Below are positions 48,736 to 60,377 of a stretch of DNA of 64,000 nucleotides, in pieces. The position numbers and the translations under genes are program-made. The stretch lies in assembly GCA_038329865.1 (NCBI GenBank), contig JBBQNK010000008.1, positions 1 to 64,000 of the forward strand, given 5' to 3'. Position 1 is the first letter of the stretch. Every line of letters begins with the position of its first letter. This stretch comes from JANMES01 sp038329865. GTDB taxonomy: Bacteria; Planctomycetota; Phycisphaerae; Tepidisphaerales; Tepidisphaeraceae. The notes below the pieces were generated by a model. That model was not told where the DNA came from and did no database searches. It worked only from the letters and a program-made list of their open reading frames with translations.

Positions 48736-50844
48736 ATGGCCAGCGCTGTTATTACCAACCCGTTTCTCAATCGGCTGCATGCCAATCGCGGCATGATCTT
48801 TCCGATCGCCTTCATCAGCCTGCTGATGGTGCTGCTGGTCCCGCTGCCGACGCAGATTCTGGATATCCTGCTGGTGCTGAACATCACGCTCTCGGTCATT
48901 GTGCTGGTGACGACGATTTACGTCACGAGCCCATTGGAATTCGCGGTGTTCCCGTCGCTGCTGCTCGCCGTCACGTTGTTTCGGCTGGTGTTGAACGTCG
49001 CGACGACTCGATTGATTCTCACCGCCGGCGATCGCTTTGCGGATCCCACGCTGGCCATGCACGGGGCGGGCGATGTGGTGGCGACGTTCGCCGATTTCGT
49101 CACCGGCGGATCGTTGGCGGTCGGCATCATTATCTTCGTCATCATCTTCGTGATTCAGTTCGTCGTGATCACCAAAGGCGGCGGTCGAATTTCTGAAGTG
49201 GCCGCCCGGTTCACCTTGGACGCCATGCCCGGCAAGCAGATGGCGATCGATGCCGACCTGAACGCGGGCATGATCAACGAAGCCGAAGCCCGCCGCCGTC
49301 GCGAGGCGATCGCGCAAGAGGCCGACTTCTACGGTGCCATGGACGGTGCCAGCAAATTCGTCCGCGGCGATGCGATCGCGGGCATCGTCATCACTGTCGT
49401 CAACATTTTGGGCGGCTTTTACATCGGCATGTTCGAGCACGGCTGGGCACCGCTGGAAGTCATGAAGCTCTACACCAAGCTCACCATCGGCGACGGCCTC
49501 GTCAGCCAGATTCCGGCGTTCATCGTCTCGCTCGGCGCGGGCCTCATCGTGACGCGAACCAGCGGCAAGACTGATCTCGGCACGGAAGTGATGGGGCAGC
49601 TCTTTTCCAAGCCCAAGGCGATTCTCGTAGCCGGCGGGTTTCTCGGCGTGATGGCGTTCACGGGCATGCCGAAAATGCCGCTGCTGATCATCGGTGCATG
49701 CTGCGGCGGTCTCGCGTTCATCCTCACTCGCAATGAAGGTCGCAAGGTCATCACCGATCGCGCCAAGGAACGTGAAAAGGCCGCCGTCAAAGAGCCGGAA
49801 AAGGTCGAGAAGCTGCTCGATCTCGACACGATGGAACTCGAAGTCGGTTACGGCCTGGTTCGCCTCGTCGATGCTGCCAAGGGCGGCGACTTGCTCGATC
49901 GCATCAGCATGATCCGCCGACAGATCGCGATGGACCTGGGCATCATCGTTCCGCCGGTGCGAATTCGCGACAACATGCAGTTGGCCGCGAACGACTACTA
50001 CATCAAGATCAAAGGCCAAACCGTCGCCAAGGGTGTGACGTATCCCGAGCAATACCTCGCGATGGACAACGGCGCCACCAGCGGCCCGATCCCCGGCGGA
50101 TCGCTCACCACCGAGCCCGCGTTCGGCCTGCCGGCGTACTGGATCACCGAGTCCGAGCGCAGTCAGGCAGAGTTGCTCAACTACACGGTCGTCGAAGCAA
50201 CGGCCGTTCTCGCGACGCACCTCACGGAAGTCATCAAGAGCCACGCCGGCGAGTTGCTCACGCGGCAGGAAGTGAAAAACCTGCTCGAAAATCTGAAGAC
50301 GCGCCTGCCGGCCCTCGTGGAGGAAGTCATCCCCACGCAGGTGAAGCCCGGCGAGTTGCAGAAGGTCATGCAGAACCTGCTCCGCGAGCGTGTGCCGGTG
50401 CGAGATTTGGAAACGATTCTCGAAACACTCGGCGATTACGCGGGCCGCACGAAAGATCTCGATGTATTGACCGAGTACGTCCGCAACGCGATGGGCCGAG
50501 CCATCTGCAAGCAGTACGTGGACGACCGCGACCGCCTGTGGGTGCTCACGCTCGATCCGGCGTTGGAAGACGTGATCAACGGTCATCTCGACCGCACCGA
50601 TCGCGGCATCACCAACACCATGCCGCCGCAGACGGCGCAGGCGATCGTGAAGCAGGTTTCCGACAAGGCGACCGAACTCACGCAGACCGGCCGCAACGCG
50701 GTGGTGCTGTGCAGCCCGCAGATTCGGTCGAGCCTGCGGAAGATGATCGAGCCTTCCATGCCGCACGTGGCGGTACTGGCATTTAACGAAGTTTCGCCCG
50801 AGGTCACGGTGGAAGCCGTGGCCCTGATTGGTTTGAACGGGTAG
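48736..50844 (+). CDS. flhA: Flagellar export gate protein FlhA
   Basis: Nine-subunit cytoplasmic ring and proton channel of the flagellar export machine. The 702-residue protein has eight helices in the first 310 residues; VFPSLLLAVTLFRLVLNVAT (about 71-90) and the FHIPEP-type block VAARFTLDAMPGKQMAIDADLNAG are seen, the latter with the sequence RRREAIAQEADFYGAMDGASKFV (read in pieces). The cytoplasmic domain includes ELEVGYGLVRLVD and SYAELTRQEVKNLL-like LLTRQEVKNLLENLK. The final part, MPHVAVLAFNEVSPEVTVEA, is typical. Confidence 0.98.
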   Translation: MASAVITNPFLNRLHANRGMIFPIAFISLLMVLLVPLPTQILDILLVLNITLSVIVLVTTIYVTSPLEFAVFPSLLLAVTLFRLVLNVATTRLILTAGDRFADPTLAMHGAGDVVATFADFVTGGSLAVGIIIFVIIFVIQFVVITKGGGRISEVAARFTLDAMPGKQMAIDADLNAGMINEAEARRRREAIAQEADFYGAMDGASKFVRGDAIAGIVITVVNILGGFYIGMFEHGWAPLEVMKLYTKLTIGDGLVSQIPAFIVSLGAGLIVTRTSGKTDLGTEVMGQLFSKPKAILVAGGFLGVMAFTGMPKMPLLIIGACCGGLAFILTRNEGRKVITDRAKEREKAAVKEPEKVEKLLDLDTMELEVGYGLVRLVDAAKGGDLLDRISMIRRQIAMDLGIIVPPVRIRDNMQLAANDYYIKIKGQTVAKGVTYPEQYLAMDNGATSGPIPGGSLTTEPAFGLPAYWITESERSQAELLNYTVVEATAVLATHLTEVIKSHAGELLTRQEVKNLLENLKTRLPALVEEVIPTQVKPGELQKVMQNLLRERVPVRDLETILETLGDYAGRTKDLDVLTEYVRNAMGRAICKQYVDDRDRLWVLTLDPALEDVINGHLDRTDRGITNTMPPQTAQAIVKQVSDKATELTQTGRNAVVLCSPQIRSSLRKMIEPSMPHVAVLAFNEVSPEVTVEAVALIGLNG

Positions 50845-50877
50845 ACGAAAGGGGCCGGCCAAGAGCCGGCACGTGGT

Positions 50878-52089
50878 ATGAATCTTCAAACGTTTAAAGC
50901 GCCGACGATGGCCATGGCGCTGCAGCAGGTCAAATCAGCGATGGGGTCGGAGGCGGTCATTCTCCACACGCGCAGCTACTCGACGCGGCAATGGCTTGGC
51001 CTGCGCCGCCGCGAGATGGTGGAGATCACCGCCGGCAAAGGCGTGAACGTGATGGCTCGCACGGTGAAGCGCGAGCCTAAGTCTGCACCGTTTTCCAACG
51101 GCTACACGCGCACGACGCTGCCCAAGCCGCAAATCGCCGTCCCATCATCGCCGATGCAAAACAGCAAAAAGCTGCTCGAAAGTCCTGCGGCCGGCAGCGC
51201 GATCATGCTCAGCATTTCGCAGGAGATGACTTCACTCAAAACGATGGTGACAGACCTTGTCCGCCAGGCCAATCACCAGAAGGCACCGCACGTTCCGGAA
51301 GATTTGTTCGAGTATTACCAGCAGTTGATCCAAAGCCAGGTGGCGGACGAACTGGCGGCGGAGATGGTTTCGACGCTGCAGAAAAATCTTCGGCCGGAGC
51401 ATTTGGCCCAGCCCGCTTTCGTCCGCGAGAAACTGGCCGAGCAGTTGGAAAAGATGATTCCCTCCGCCGGCGCGATCTGCCGGACCAAAACCGTCGGCCC
51501 ACATGTCGTCGCGCTCATCGGCCCGACGGGCGTCGGCAAAACCACCACCATCGCCAAGCTCGCCGCGAATTTGAAGCTCCGCGACAAGCACCGCGTCGGC
51601 CTGATCACGCTCGACACTTACCGGATTGCCGCCGTCGATCAACTGAAGAAATACGCCGACATCATCGGCTCGCCGCTTCGGGTGGTGAATACGACGGATG
51701 ATCTTCGCGAGGCGATAAAGTCGATGGCGGATTGCGAGTACGTGCTGATCGACACCGCCGGCCGAAGTCCGAAAGACACGATGAAACTCAACGAGCTGAA
51801 AGGCTTCCTCGAAGCCGCGTCGCCGGATGAAGTGCACTTGGTGTTGTCTACCACCGCTTCGCCGTCGTGCATTCAGCTGGCGATCGATCGCTTCAGCGAC
51901 GTGCGCGTCGACAAGATCATCTTCACCAAGCTGGATGAAGCCGCCCACGTGGGCGTGGTGCTGAACGTGATTCGCAAGGTGAACAAGAGCCTCAGCTACG
52001 TGACCACCGGCCAGGACGTGCCGAACGATATTGAAGTAGGCAGAGGTAAGAAACTCGCGCAGCTGATCCTGGGCAGCCAATTGTTGTAA
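50878..52089 (+). CDS. flhF: Flagellar placement GTPase FlhF
   Basis: SRP-type GTPase that sets flagellar position and number together with FlhG. The 403-residue protein has the N-terminal B domain (NLQTFKAPTMAMALQQVKSA), a middle domain with GKGVNVMAR, and the NG domain with the P-loop IGPTGVGKTTTIAKLAA (about residues 217-233), DTYRIAAVDQLKKYA (about 246-260), the DTAG switch (LIDTAGRSPKDT, about 291-302) and TKLDEAAHVG (about 346-355). It starts 33 bases after flhA. Confidence 0.97.
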   Translation: MNLQTFKAPTMAMALQQVKSAMGSEAVILHTRSYSTRQWLGLRRREMVEITAGKGVNVMARTVKREPKSAPFSNGYTRTTLPKPQIAVPSSPMQNSKKLLESPAAGSAIMLSISQEMTSLKTMVTDLVRQANHQKAPHVPEDLFEYYQQLIQSQVADELAAEMVSTLQKNLRPEHLAQPAFVREKLAEQLEKMIPSAGAICRTKTVGPHVVALIGPTGVGKTTTIAKLAANLKLRDKHRVGLITLDTYRIAAVDQLKKYADIIGSPLRVVNTTDDLREAIKSMADCEYVLIDTAGRSPKDTMKLNELKGFLEAASPDEVHLVLSTTASPSCIQLAIDRFSDVRVDKIIFTKLDEAAHVGVVLNVIRKVNKSLSYVTTGQDVPNDIEVGRGKKLAQLILGSQLL

Positions 52090-52133
52090 CCGAATGCAAC
52101 GCGGGCATCGCCCGCCGTACAAACGAGATATTT

Positions 52134-52988
52134 ATGTCACTCATGATCGACCAAGCCACGCAACTCCGCTCGATGGTGAACCGCCGACACCGCGCCAGCG
52201 TCATCGCCGTCACCAGCGGCAAGGGCGGTGTGGGCAAGAGCAATATCGCCGTCAATCTCGCGATCAAGCTTTCGATGGCCGGCAAAGATGTCGTGCTGCT
52301 CGATGCGGATTTGGGATTGGCCAATGCCGACGTGCTCTGCAACATTGAGCTACCGGCGAATCTTTCGCACGTGATCGCGCGGAAGAAAGAATTGGCCGAC
52401 GTGATGGTGAAAGGCCCCGGCGGGTTCAGGCTTATCGGCGGGGCATCGGGCCTGGCGCGAATGGCGGATCTGACCGATCTCGATCGCCAGCGGCTAATTT
52501 CTTCGCTTGCGGAGCTTGAAGAGCAGACCGACATCATCCTGATCGACACCGGCGCGGGAATCAGCCCGAACGTGCTCAGCTTCACCAAGGCCGCCGATCA
52601 TGTGCTCGTCGTCACCACGCCCGAGCCGACGGCGATCACCGACGCGTACGCGGTCATCAAGGTCATCAGCCGAGAGGACGCGAACCGGCGGGTGAGCCTG
52701 CTGGTCAACCAGGCCAGAACGCCGGCTGAGGCGCGAGTGGTGTATGAACGTATCGCCAAGGTCGCCAAACAGTTTTTGGGCGTGACATTGTTCGATGCCG
52801 GCTATGTTTCGTACGACGAGCAAGTCAGCAACGCCGTCCGCCGGCGGGCGCCGTTCGTCATCGGCGCCCCGAAATGCCCCGCCAGCCTCTGCATTAACCA
52901 GTTGGCAATGCGGCTGGAGCAGGGCGTAGCGATCTCACAAAGTCACGGCGGGTTTTTCAACCGAATGAGCCGGTGGTTTAGGAAATGA
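52134..52988 (+). CDS. flhG: Flagellar number regulator FlhG (MinD-like ATPase)
   Basis: Antagonist of FlhF; a MinD/ParA-type ATPase limiting flagella number. The 284-residue protein has the deviant Walker A TSGKGGVGKSNIAVNLA (about residues 26-42), the Walker B-like VVLLDADLGLANADVL (about 53-68), DTGAGISPNVLSF (about 137-149) and the usual TTPEPTAITDAYAVIKV (about 159-175). The N-terminal DQATQLRSMVNR resembles the FlhG DQAxxLR motif that contacts FlhF. A C-terminal amphipathic end (GGFFNRMSRWFRK) is likely the membrane-targeting helix. Confidence 0.96.
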   Translation: MSLMIDQATQLRSMVNRRHRASVIAVTSGKGGVGKSNIAVNLAIKLSMAGKDVVLLDADLGLANADVLCNIELPANLSHVIARKKELADVMVKGPGGFRLIGGASGLARMADLTDLDRQRLISSLAELEEQTDIILIDTGAGISPNVLSFTKAADHVLVVTTPEPTAITDAYAVIKVISREDANRRVSLLVNQARTPAEARVVYERIAKVAKQFLGVTLFDAGYVSYDEQVSNAVRRRAPFVIGAPKCPASLCINQLAMRLEQGVAISQSHGGFFNRMSRWFRK

Positions 52989-52993
52989 AAGGA

Positions 52994-53074
52994 AGGACTT
53001 AGGACTGAGGACTGAGGACTTAGTGAAGACAAAATCTACATTCACTAAGTCCTAAGTCCTCGGTCCTAAGTCCT
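52994..53074. repeat. 33-bp near-perfect inverted repeat of GGACTTA-type heptamers
   Basis: Left arm 52994-53026 and right arm 53042-53074 pair over 33 bp with one wobble and one mismatch, around a 15-nt loop. Each arm is four tandem heptamers (AGGACTT or AGGACTG) plus AGTGA. It fills the whole gap between flhG and the next small gene, ending 4 bases before that gene's ATG. Confidence 0.9.
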
Positions 53075-53078
53075 ACGA

Positions 53079-53321
53079 ATGCCCCAACGCGTCGCCGCCA
53101 TTCTCTCGATCATCGTCTTCGCCATGTGCCTTGTGGGCGGGCTGCAGGCGGATAATACGTTTACCACCACCGTCTCACGGGCGCTGGTGGCGATGCTCGG
53201 CACGTTCGTCATTGGCCTGATCGTCGGCGGGATGGCGCAGAAGATGTTGAGCGAGAACGTGGCGATGACCGAAAAAAAATCGAAAGATTTACCGGCGAAA
53301 ACAGAACCGAAAGGCCGATAA
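53079..53321 (+). CDS. Small membrane protein in the flagellar cluster (80 aa, unknown)
   Basis: An 80-residue protein with two helices (about residues 6-24 and 32-52) and a Lys-rich C terminus (EKKSKDLPAKTEPKGR). Its placement between flhG and fliA, in the same direction, suggests a flagellar accessory role. No ribosome binding site is visible because the inverted repeat ends 4 bases upstream of the ATG; if the mRNA hairpin forms, it would limit initiation. Comparable tiny two-helix proteins beside fliA exist in other phyla as I recall, but I cannot name the family. Confidence 0.7.
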   Translation: MPQRVAAILSIIVFAMCLVGGLQADNTFTTTVSRALVAMLGTFVIGLIVGGMAQKMLSENVAMTEKKSKDLPAKTEPKGR

Positions 53322-53512
53322 CGTGAAGTGGCAGGTTCGCCCTGCGAAGTTGCTGGTGTGGAGCGGCATTTTTTACGCTCGCACGGAAATTGAATTCATT
53401 TATCGGTTGAGTCGCAACGTGTCTTCGCGTAAGTTACTTACGCCACGTCGCAATGTACCGCACTGCAGACCAGGCACGGATGCATCGTTCGTCCCAAGGA
53501 CCGGGAGATCAC

Positions 53513-54304
53513 ATGGCCAAGACCGTTCAGAAGCCGGATATCAAAGACGTTTGGATCGAATACAAAAAGACAGGCACCGAAGAACTTCGGAATGCCCTGA
53601 TGGTGAACTACCTTCACCTCGTTCGCTACAACGCCGAACGAATTCACGTCAAACTACCCGATGAAGTTGAACTCGATGATTTAATGTCGGCCGGCATTTT
53701 CGGGCTGATGGATGCGATCGCCGCGTTCGACATGGAGCGCGGCGTGAAGTTTGAAACGTACTGCGCGCCGCGAATCCGCGGCGCCATCCTCGACGAGCTC
53801 CGCTCGATGGACTGGGTGCCTCGCCTCGTCCGCAGCCGATCGCACAAGCTCGACGGCGCGAGCAAGCAGCTCGAAGTAGAGCTCGGCCGAGCGCCGACCA
53901 ACGACGAAATCGCCAAGCGCCTCAAAGTGCCGATGGCGGAATTCGAAAAGATGGCGAAAGACGCGTCGGCCGTTGGCGTCGTCTCGCTCAGCCGCAAGTG
54001 GTTTGAAACCGACAGCAACAAGGACGTCCGCGAGATCGACGTGCTGGAAGACAAGCGCGGGGCCGACCCCGTCCGCGAGATTCAACGAAAAGATCTGAAA
54101 GAGCTGATCACCAAGGGCCTGAGTCGGGCCGAGCGGCTCATCATTATCCTCTACTACTTTGAGGAAATGACGATGAAGGAAATCGGCGCGACGCTCGACC
54201 TGAGCGAAAGCCGCGTGAGCCAGATGCACAGCAGCATCCTCGCGCGACTCAAAGCCCAGATGGCGGATCGTCGCAAGGAATTCCACCAGGCGACTGCGGT
54301 TTAA
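53513..54304 (+). CDS. fliA: Flagellar sigma factor FliA (sigma-28)
   Basis: Directs transcription of late flagellar and chemotaxis genes. The 263-residue protein has sigma region 2 (DLMSAGIFGLMDAIAAFDME then VKFETYCAPRIRGAILDELR, about residues 55-96), region 3 (LDGASKQLEVELGRAPTNDE, about 113-132) and region 4 with the HTH EEMTMKEIGATLDLSESRVS (about 217-236). The ATG at 53513 is chosen because GGGAGATC lies just upstream; an in-frame start 20 codons earlier lacks this. No FlgM anti-sigma gene is visible downstream. Confidence 0.95.
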   Translation: MAKTVQKPDIKDVWIEYKKTGTEELRNALMVNYLHLVRYNAERIHVKLPDEVELDDLMSAGIFGLMDAIAAFDMERGVKFETYCAPRIRGAILDELRSMDWVPRLVRSRSHKLDGASKQLEVELGRAPTNDEIAKRLKVPMAEFEKMAKDASAVGVVSLSRKWFETDSNKDVREIDVLEDKRGADPVREIQRKDLKELITKGLSRAERLIIILYYFEEMTMKEIGATLDLSESRVSQMHSSILARLKAQMADRRKEFHQATAV

Positions 54305-54501
54305 TAAAATCGCTCGATAGCGTTCTTCATCGGTTCGTCCCGCTTCAGCAGGACGGAAAAAGATCACCCACGCACACGCGAAAAATTCGCGTCCCGTCGT
54401 CCAGTTCCACAAAAATCGACGCCCTCGTACACTCCCCCGTTGGCGCACCGCCCGATTTCCCGTATTCATCCAATCCGGAACCGCCCGTTGTCAGGTGAAA
54501 C

Positions 54502-57966
<3,465 letters not shown>

Positions 57967-58011
57967 GAGAACGCGGACGGATCCAGGGCGTTGCAACTTC
58001 ACCTGAAGTGA

Positions 58012-59358
58012 TCACTTGCCCAACAGCACGCGTTCGACGAATCCCGTGTCCACATCGCCGGACCGGAATTCCTTGTTATCCATGATCTTCAAATGCAGCG
58101 GGATCGTCGTCTTGATCGGCGCGATGTGGAACTCGCTCAGCGCCCGCTTCATCGCGGCGATCGCTTCCTCTCGCGTGTTGCGATGCACGATCAGCTTGCC
58201 GATCATGCTGTCGTAGTTCGGCGGGATGCGGTAACCCGCGTAGGCGTGGCTGTCGAGCCGCACACCGGGACCGCCGGGGCTGCGGTATTCTTCGATTAAT
58301 CCCGGGAATGGCGCAAAGTTTCTCGCCGGATCCTCGGCGTTGATGCGGCACTCAATGGCGTGGCCGCGCTGGATCACTTCCTTCTGCGTGAAGCTCAGCT
58401 TCTCGCCGGCGGCGACGCGGATTTGCTCCTTGATCAAGTCAATGCCGGTCACCATTTCCGTCACCGGATGTTCGACTTGGATGCGCGCGTTCACTTCAAG
58501 AATGTAGTAATTCAGCTTCTTGTCGACGAGGAACTCCACGGTGCCGGCGTTGTAGTACTTGGCCGTCTTGATCAGTCGCACGGCGGCGGCGCAGAGCTCT
58601 TCGCGGATCTTCGGCGTGAGCACCGGCGACGGGGATTCTTCCACCAGCTTCTGGTGGCGGCGCTGCATCGAGCAATCGCGCTCCCACAGATGAACGGCGT
58701 TGCCGTGCATGTCGGCGATCACCTGCACCTCAACGTGCCGGCCGTACTCGACGTATTTTTCGATGTAGACGGTGCTGTCCTTGAACGCATTCTCCGCCTC
58801 GGCCTGCGCTTGCTTCAAACCCGCTCGCAGCGAAACGTCATTGTGCGCCACGCGCATCCCGCGCCCGCCGCCACCCGCGGCGGCTTTGATGATGACCGGG
58901 TAGCCGATCTTCTCGGCGACTTTGAGCGCTTCCTTTTCGTCATCCACAGCGCCGTCGGAGCCCGGCACGGTCGGCACTTTGGCTTTCTTCGCCAGATTCT
59001 TGCACTGCACCTTGTCGCCCAGCGCCAGCATGGCGGCAACGGGCGGGCCGATGAATTCGATCTTGCAGCTGCGGCAGATTTCCGCGAAGTGGTGCTTCTC
59101 GCTCAAGAAACCGTAGCCGGGATGGATCGCCTGCACGTCGGCAATCTCCGCGGCGGAAATGATGCGCGGAATGTTGAGGTACGACTCAGCCGGCGGCGCG
59201 TCGCCGATGCAGATCGCCTGGTCGGCGAGCTTGAGGTACGCAGCGTCCTTGTCGGCGGTGGAGTACACCACGGCCGTTTGAATGCTTAGCTCGCGGCAGG
59301 CGCGGATGATCCGCAGGGCAATTTCACCGCGATTGGCGATCAGGATCTTCGAAAACAT
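58012..59358 (-). CDS. accC: Acetyl-CoA carboxylase biotin carboxylase
   Basis: Carboxylates the biotin on AccB in the first step of fatty acid synthesis. The 448-residue protein starts with FSKILIANRGEIALRIIRAC, has the ATP-grasp glycine loop IKAAAGGGGRGMRVAH (about residues 158-173), the biotin/ATP site ERDCSMQRRHQKLVEESPSP (about 237-256), EVNARIQVEHPVTEMVTGID (about 292-311; acetyl-CoA carboxylases usually read N-A-R-I/L-Q) and RGHAIECRINAEDP (about 333-346). It lies 4 bases after the DUF1569 gene and ends 45 bases from the convergent PEPCK-like gene. Confidence 0.97.
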   Translation of the reverse strand: MFSKILIANRGEIALRIIRACRELSIQTAVVYSTADKDAAYLKLADQAICIGDAPPAESYLNIPRIISAAEIADVQAIHPGYGFLSEKHHFAEICRSCKIEFIGPPVAAMLALGDKVQCKNLAKKAKVPTVPGSDGAVDDEKEALKVAEKIGYPVIIKAAAGGGGRGMRVAHNDVSLRAGLKQAQAEAENAFKDSTVYIEKYVEYGRHVEVQVIADMHGNAVHLWERDCSMQRRHQKLVEESPSPVLTPKIREELCAAAVRLIKTAKYYNAGTVEFLVDKKLNYYILEVNARIQVEHPVTEMVTGIDLIKEQIRVAAGEKLSFTQKEVIQRGHAIECRINAEDPARNFAPFPGLIEEYRSPGGPGVRLDSHAYAGYRIPPNYDSMIGKLIVHRNTREEAIAAMKRALSEFHIAPIKTTIPLHLKIMDNKEFRSGDVDTGFVERVLLGK

Positions 59359-59362
59359 TCGG

Positions 59363-59818
59363 TCAACTTTCTTGTTGCTTTGGAGTCAGGAAAGACAAGT
59401 GGTGTGCTGCATGGACAAGGATAAAGCGACGGTATTTCTCGGTCGTTACAGCACCGAACGGTCCCGCGTTCACGTGCGACGCCTTGTACGCCGCGAGCTT
59501 TTTCAGATTCGCGATCAGCTCATCGACTTTTTCCGGCCCGACGTTCGCGGGCGGGCGCATCGGCGGGGGCGATTCGCCGGGCTGTTGCGGCCAGCCGTGA
59601 GCGACGACGTTCTCCAGGAATCCCTGCATCTGCTTCTGCTCGGGCGATACGTCGAGCGTCGCCGGCGACGCCTGCGGGTGCGAGATCGGAAAGCCGATGT
59701 GAAACGCGATCTGCGGCAGCGACCAGTTGCCCGTCTGCAGATAGCCGCGACGCAGTGACTCGATTTCCGCGATCGCGTCGGCTTCAGCGGCGAAATTAAG
59801 CGTGCGGTGGTCGGCCAT
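59363..59818 (-). CDS. DUF1569 / DinB-like four-helix protein between accB and accC
   Basis: A 151-residue soluble helical protein. RTLNFAAEADAIAEIESLRR (about residues 5-24), the WSLPQIAFHIGFPISH block (about 32-47) and the late HAAHHLSFLTP (about 136-146) resemble DUF1569 members of the DinB/YfiT-like metalloenzyme superfamily, with histidines at the expected metal positions. The biochemical function is unknown. It is embedded in the acc operon: accB ends 8 bases upstream and accC starts 4 bases downstream. accB and accC are usually adjacent, so the insertion is unusual and suggests co-expression rather than a fatty acid role. Confidence 0.75.
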   Translation of the reverse strand: MADHRTLNFAAEADAIAEIESLRRGYLQTGNWSLPQIAFHIGFPISHPQASPATLDVSPEQKQMQGFLENVVAHGWPQQPGESPPPMRPPANVGPEKVDELIANLKKLAAYKASHVNAGPFGAVTTEKYRRFILVHAAHHLSFLTPKQQES

Positions 59819-59826
59819 GGTTCACC

Positions 59827-60357
59827 TTACGGCTTGACGTAATAAAGCGGCTGGCCGAACTCCACGGTCTGGCCGTTCGTGCAAAGCACCCTGGCGATCG
59901 TGCCGCGCATCTCGGCTTTGATGTTGTTGAAGACTTTCATCGCCTCGATGATGCAGACGTCGGTGTCTTCATCGATCGTGCTGCCGACGGAAACAAACGG
60001 CTTGGCATCGGGCGTGGCGGCTGCGTAGAACGTGCCGACCATCGGGCTCTTGATCGCGATCAGCCCTGCGTTTTCATCGACGGGCGCTGCCGGCTTCGCA
60101 GCGCTCGAACTTGCCGGTGCGCTTGCCGAGGCGGCCTGCGAAACCGCAAGCGGCGGGGCGGCGGCGTAAGTCACCTCGGCTGCGCCGCGCTTCAGGATGA
60201 CGCGCTTCTCGCCGTCGCGAACGTCCACCGTGTTCAGATCATTCGCCGCCATCAGTTGCACGATCTGCTCGAGCAGGGTTACGTCCATCGGGCTGCCCGA
60301 TGTTTTGATGCTCGGCGAAGGCTTGGCGGCCTTCTTCCCTTTGCTTTTTTCTTTCAA
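59827..60357 (-). CDS. accB: Acetyl-CoA carboxylase biotin carboxyl carrier protein
   Basis: Carries the biotin between carboxylase and transferase. The 176-residue protein has a basic N terminus, an Ala/Pro/Ser-rich flexible linker (about residues 64-95) and a C-terminal biotinyl domain with SPMVGTFY (about 104-111) and the biotinylated lysine K141 in EAMKVFN. Residues 67-74 of the linker, APPLAVSQ, are encoded by a 25-nt repeat identical to one in ade. It lies 20 bases downstream of the peptidase gene. Confidence 0.96.
   Translation of the reverse strand: MKEKSKGKKAAKPSPSIKTSGSPMDVTLLEQIVQLMAANDLNTVDVRDGEKRVILKRGAAEVTYAAAPPLAVSQAASASAPASSSAAKPAAPVDENAGLIAIKSPMVGTFYAAATPDAKPFVSVGSTIDEDTDVCIIEAMKVFNNIKAEMRGTIARVLCTNGQTVEFGQPLYYVKP
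60137..60161 (-). repeat. 25-nt palindromic repeat inside accB
   Basis: Identical over 25 nt to 39317-39341 in ade and read in the same frame as APPLAVSQ, here in the flexible linker of the biotin carrier where an insertion would be tolerated. The first 18 nt also match the inverted repeat at 43283-43300. Confidence 0.9.
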
Positions 60358-60377
60358 GGCAAACCTCGGTTGAATTC

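Noticed and set aside
48049..50889. 946-residue open frame on the minus strand opposite flhB/flhA
   Set aside because: Antisense frame of strongly recognised flagellar genes; GC-rich codon structure keeps it open and the product is a low-complexity His/Arg/Asp-rich sequence.
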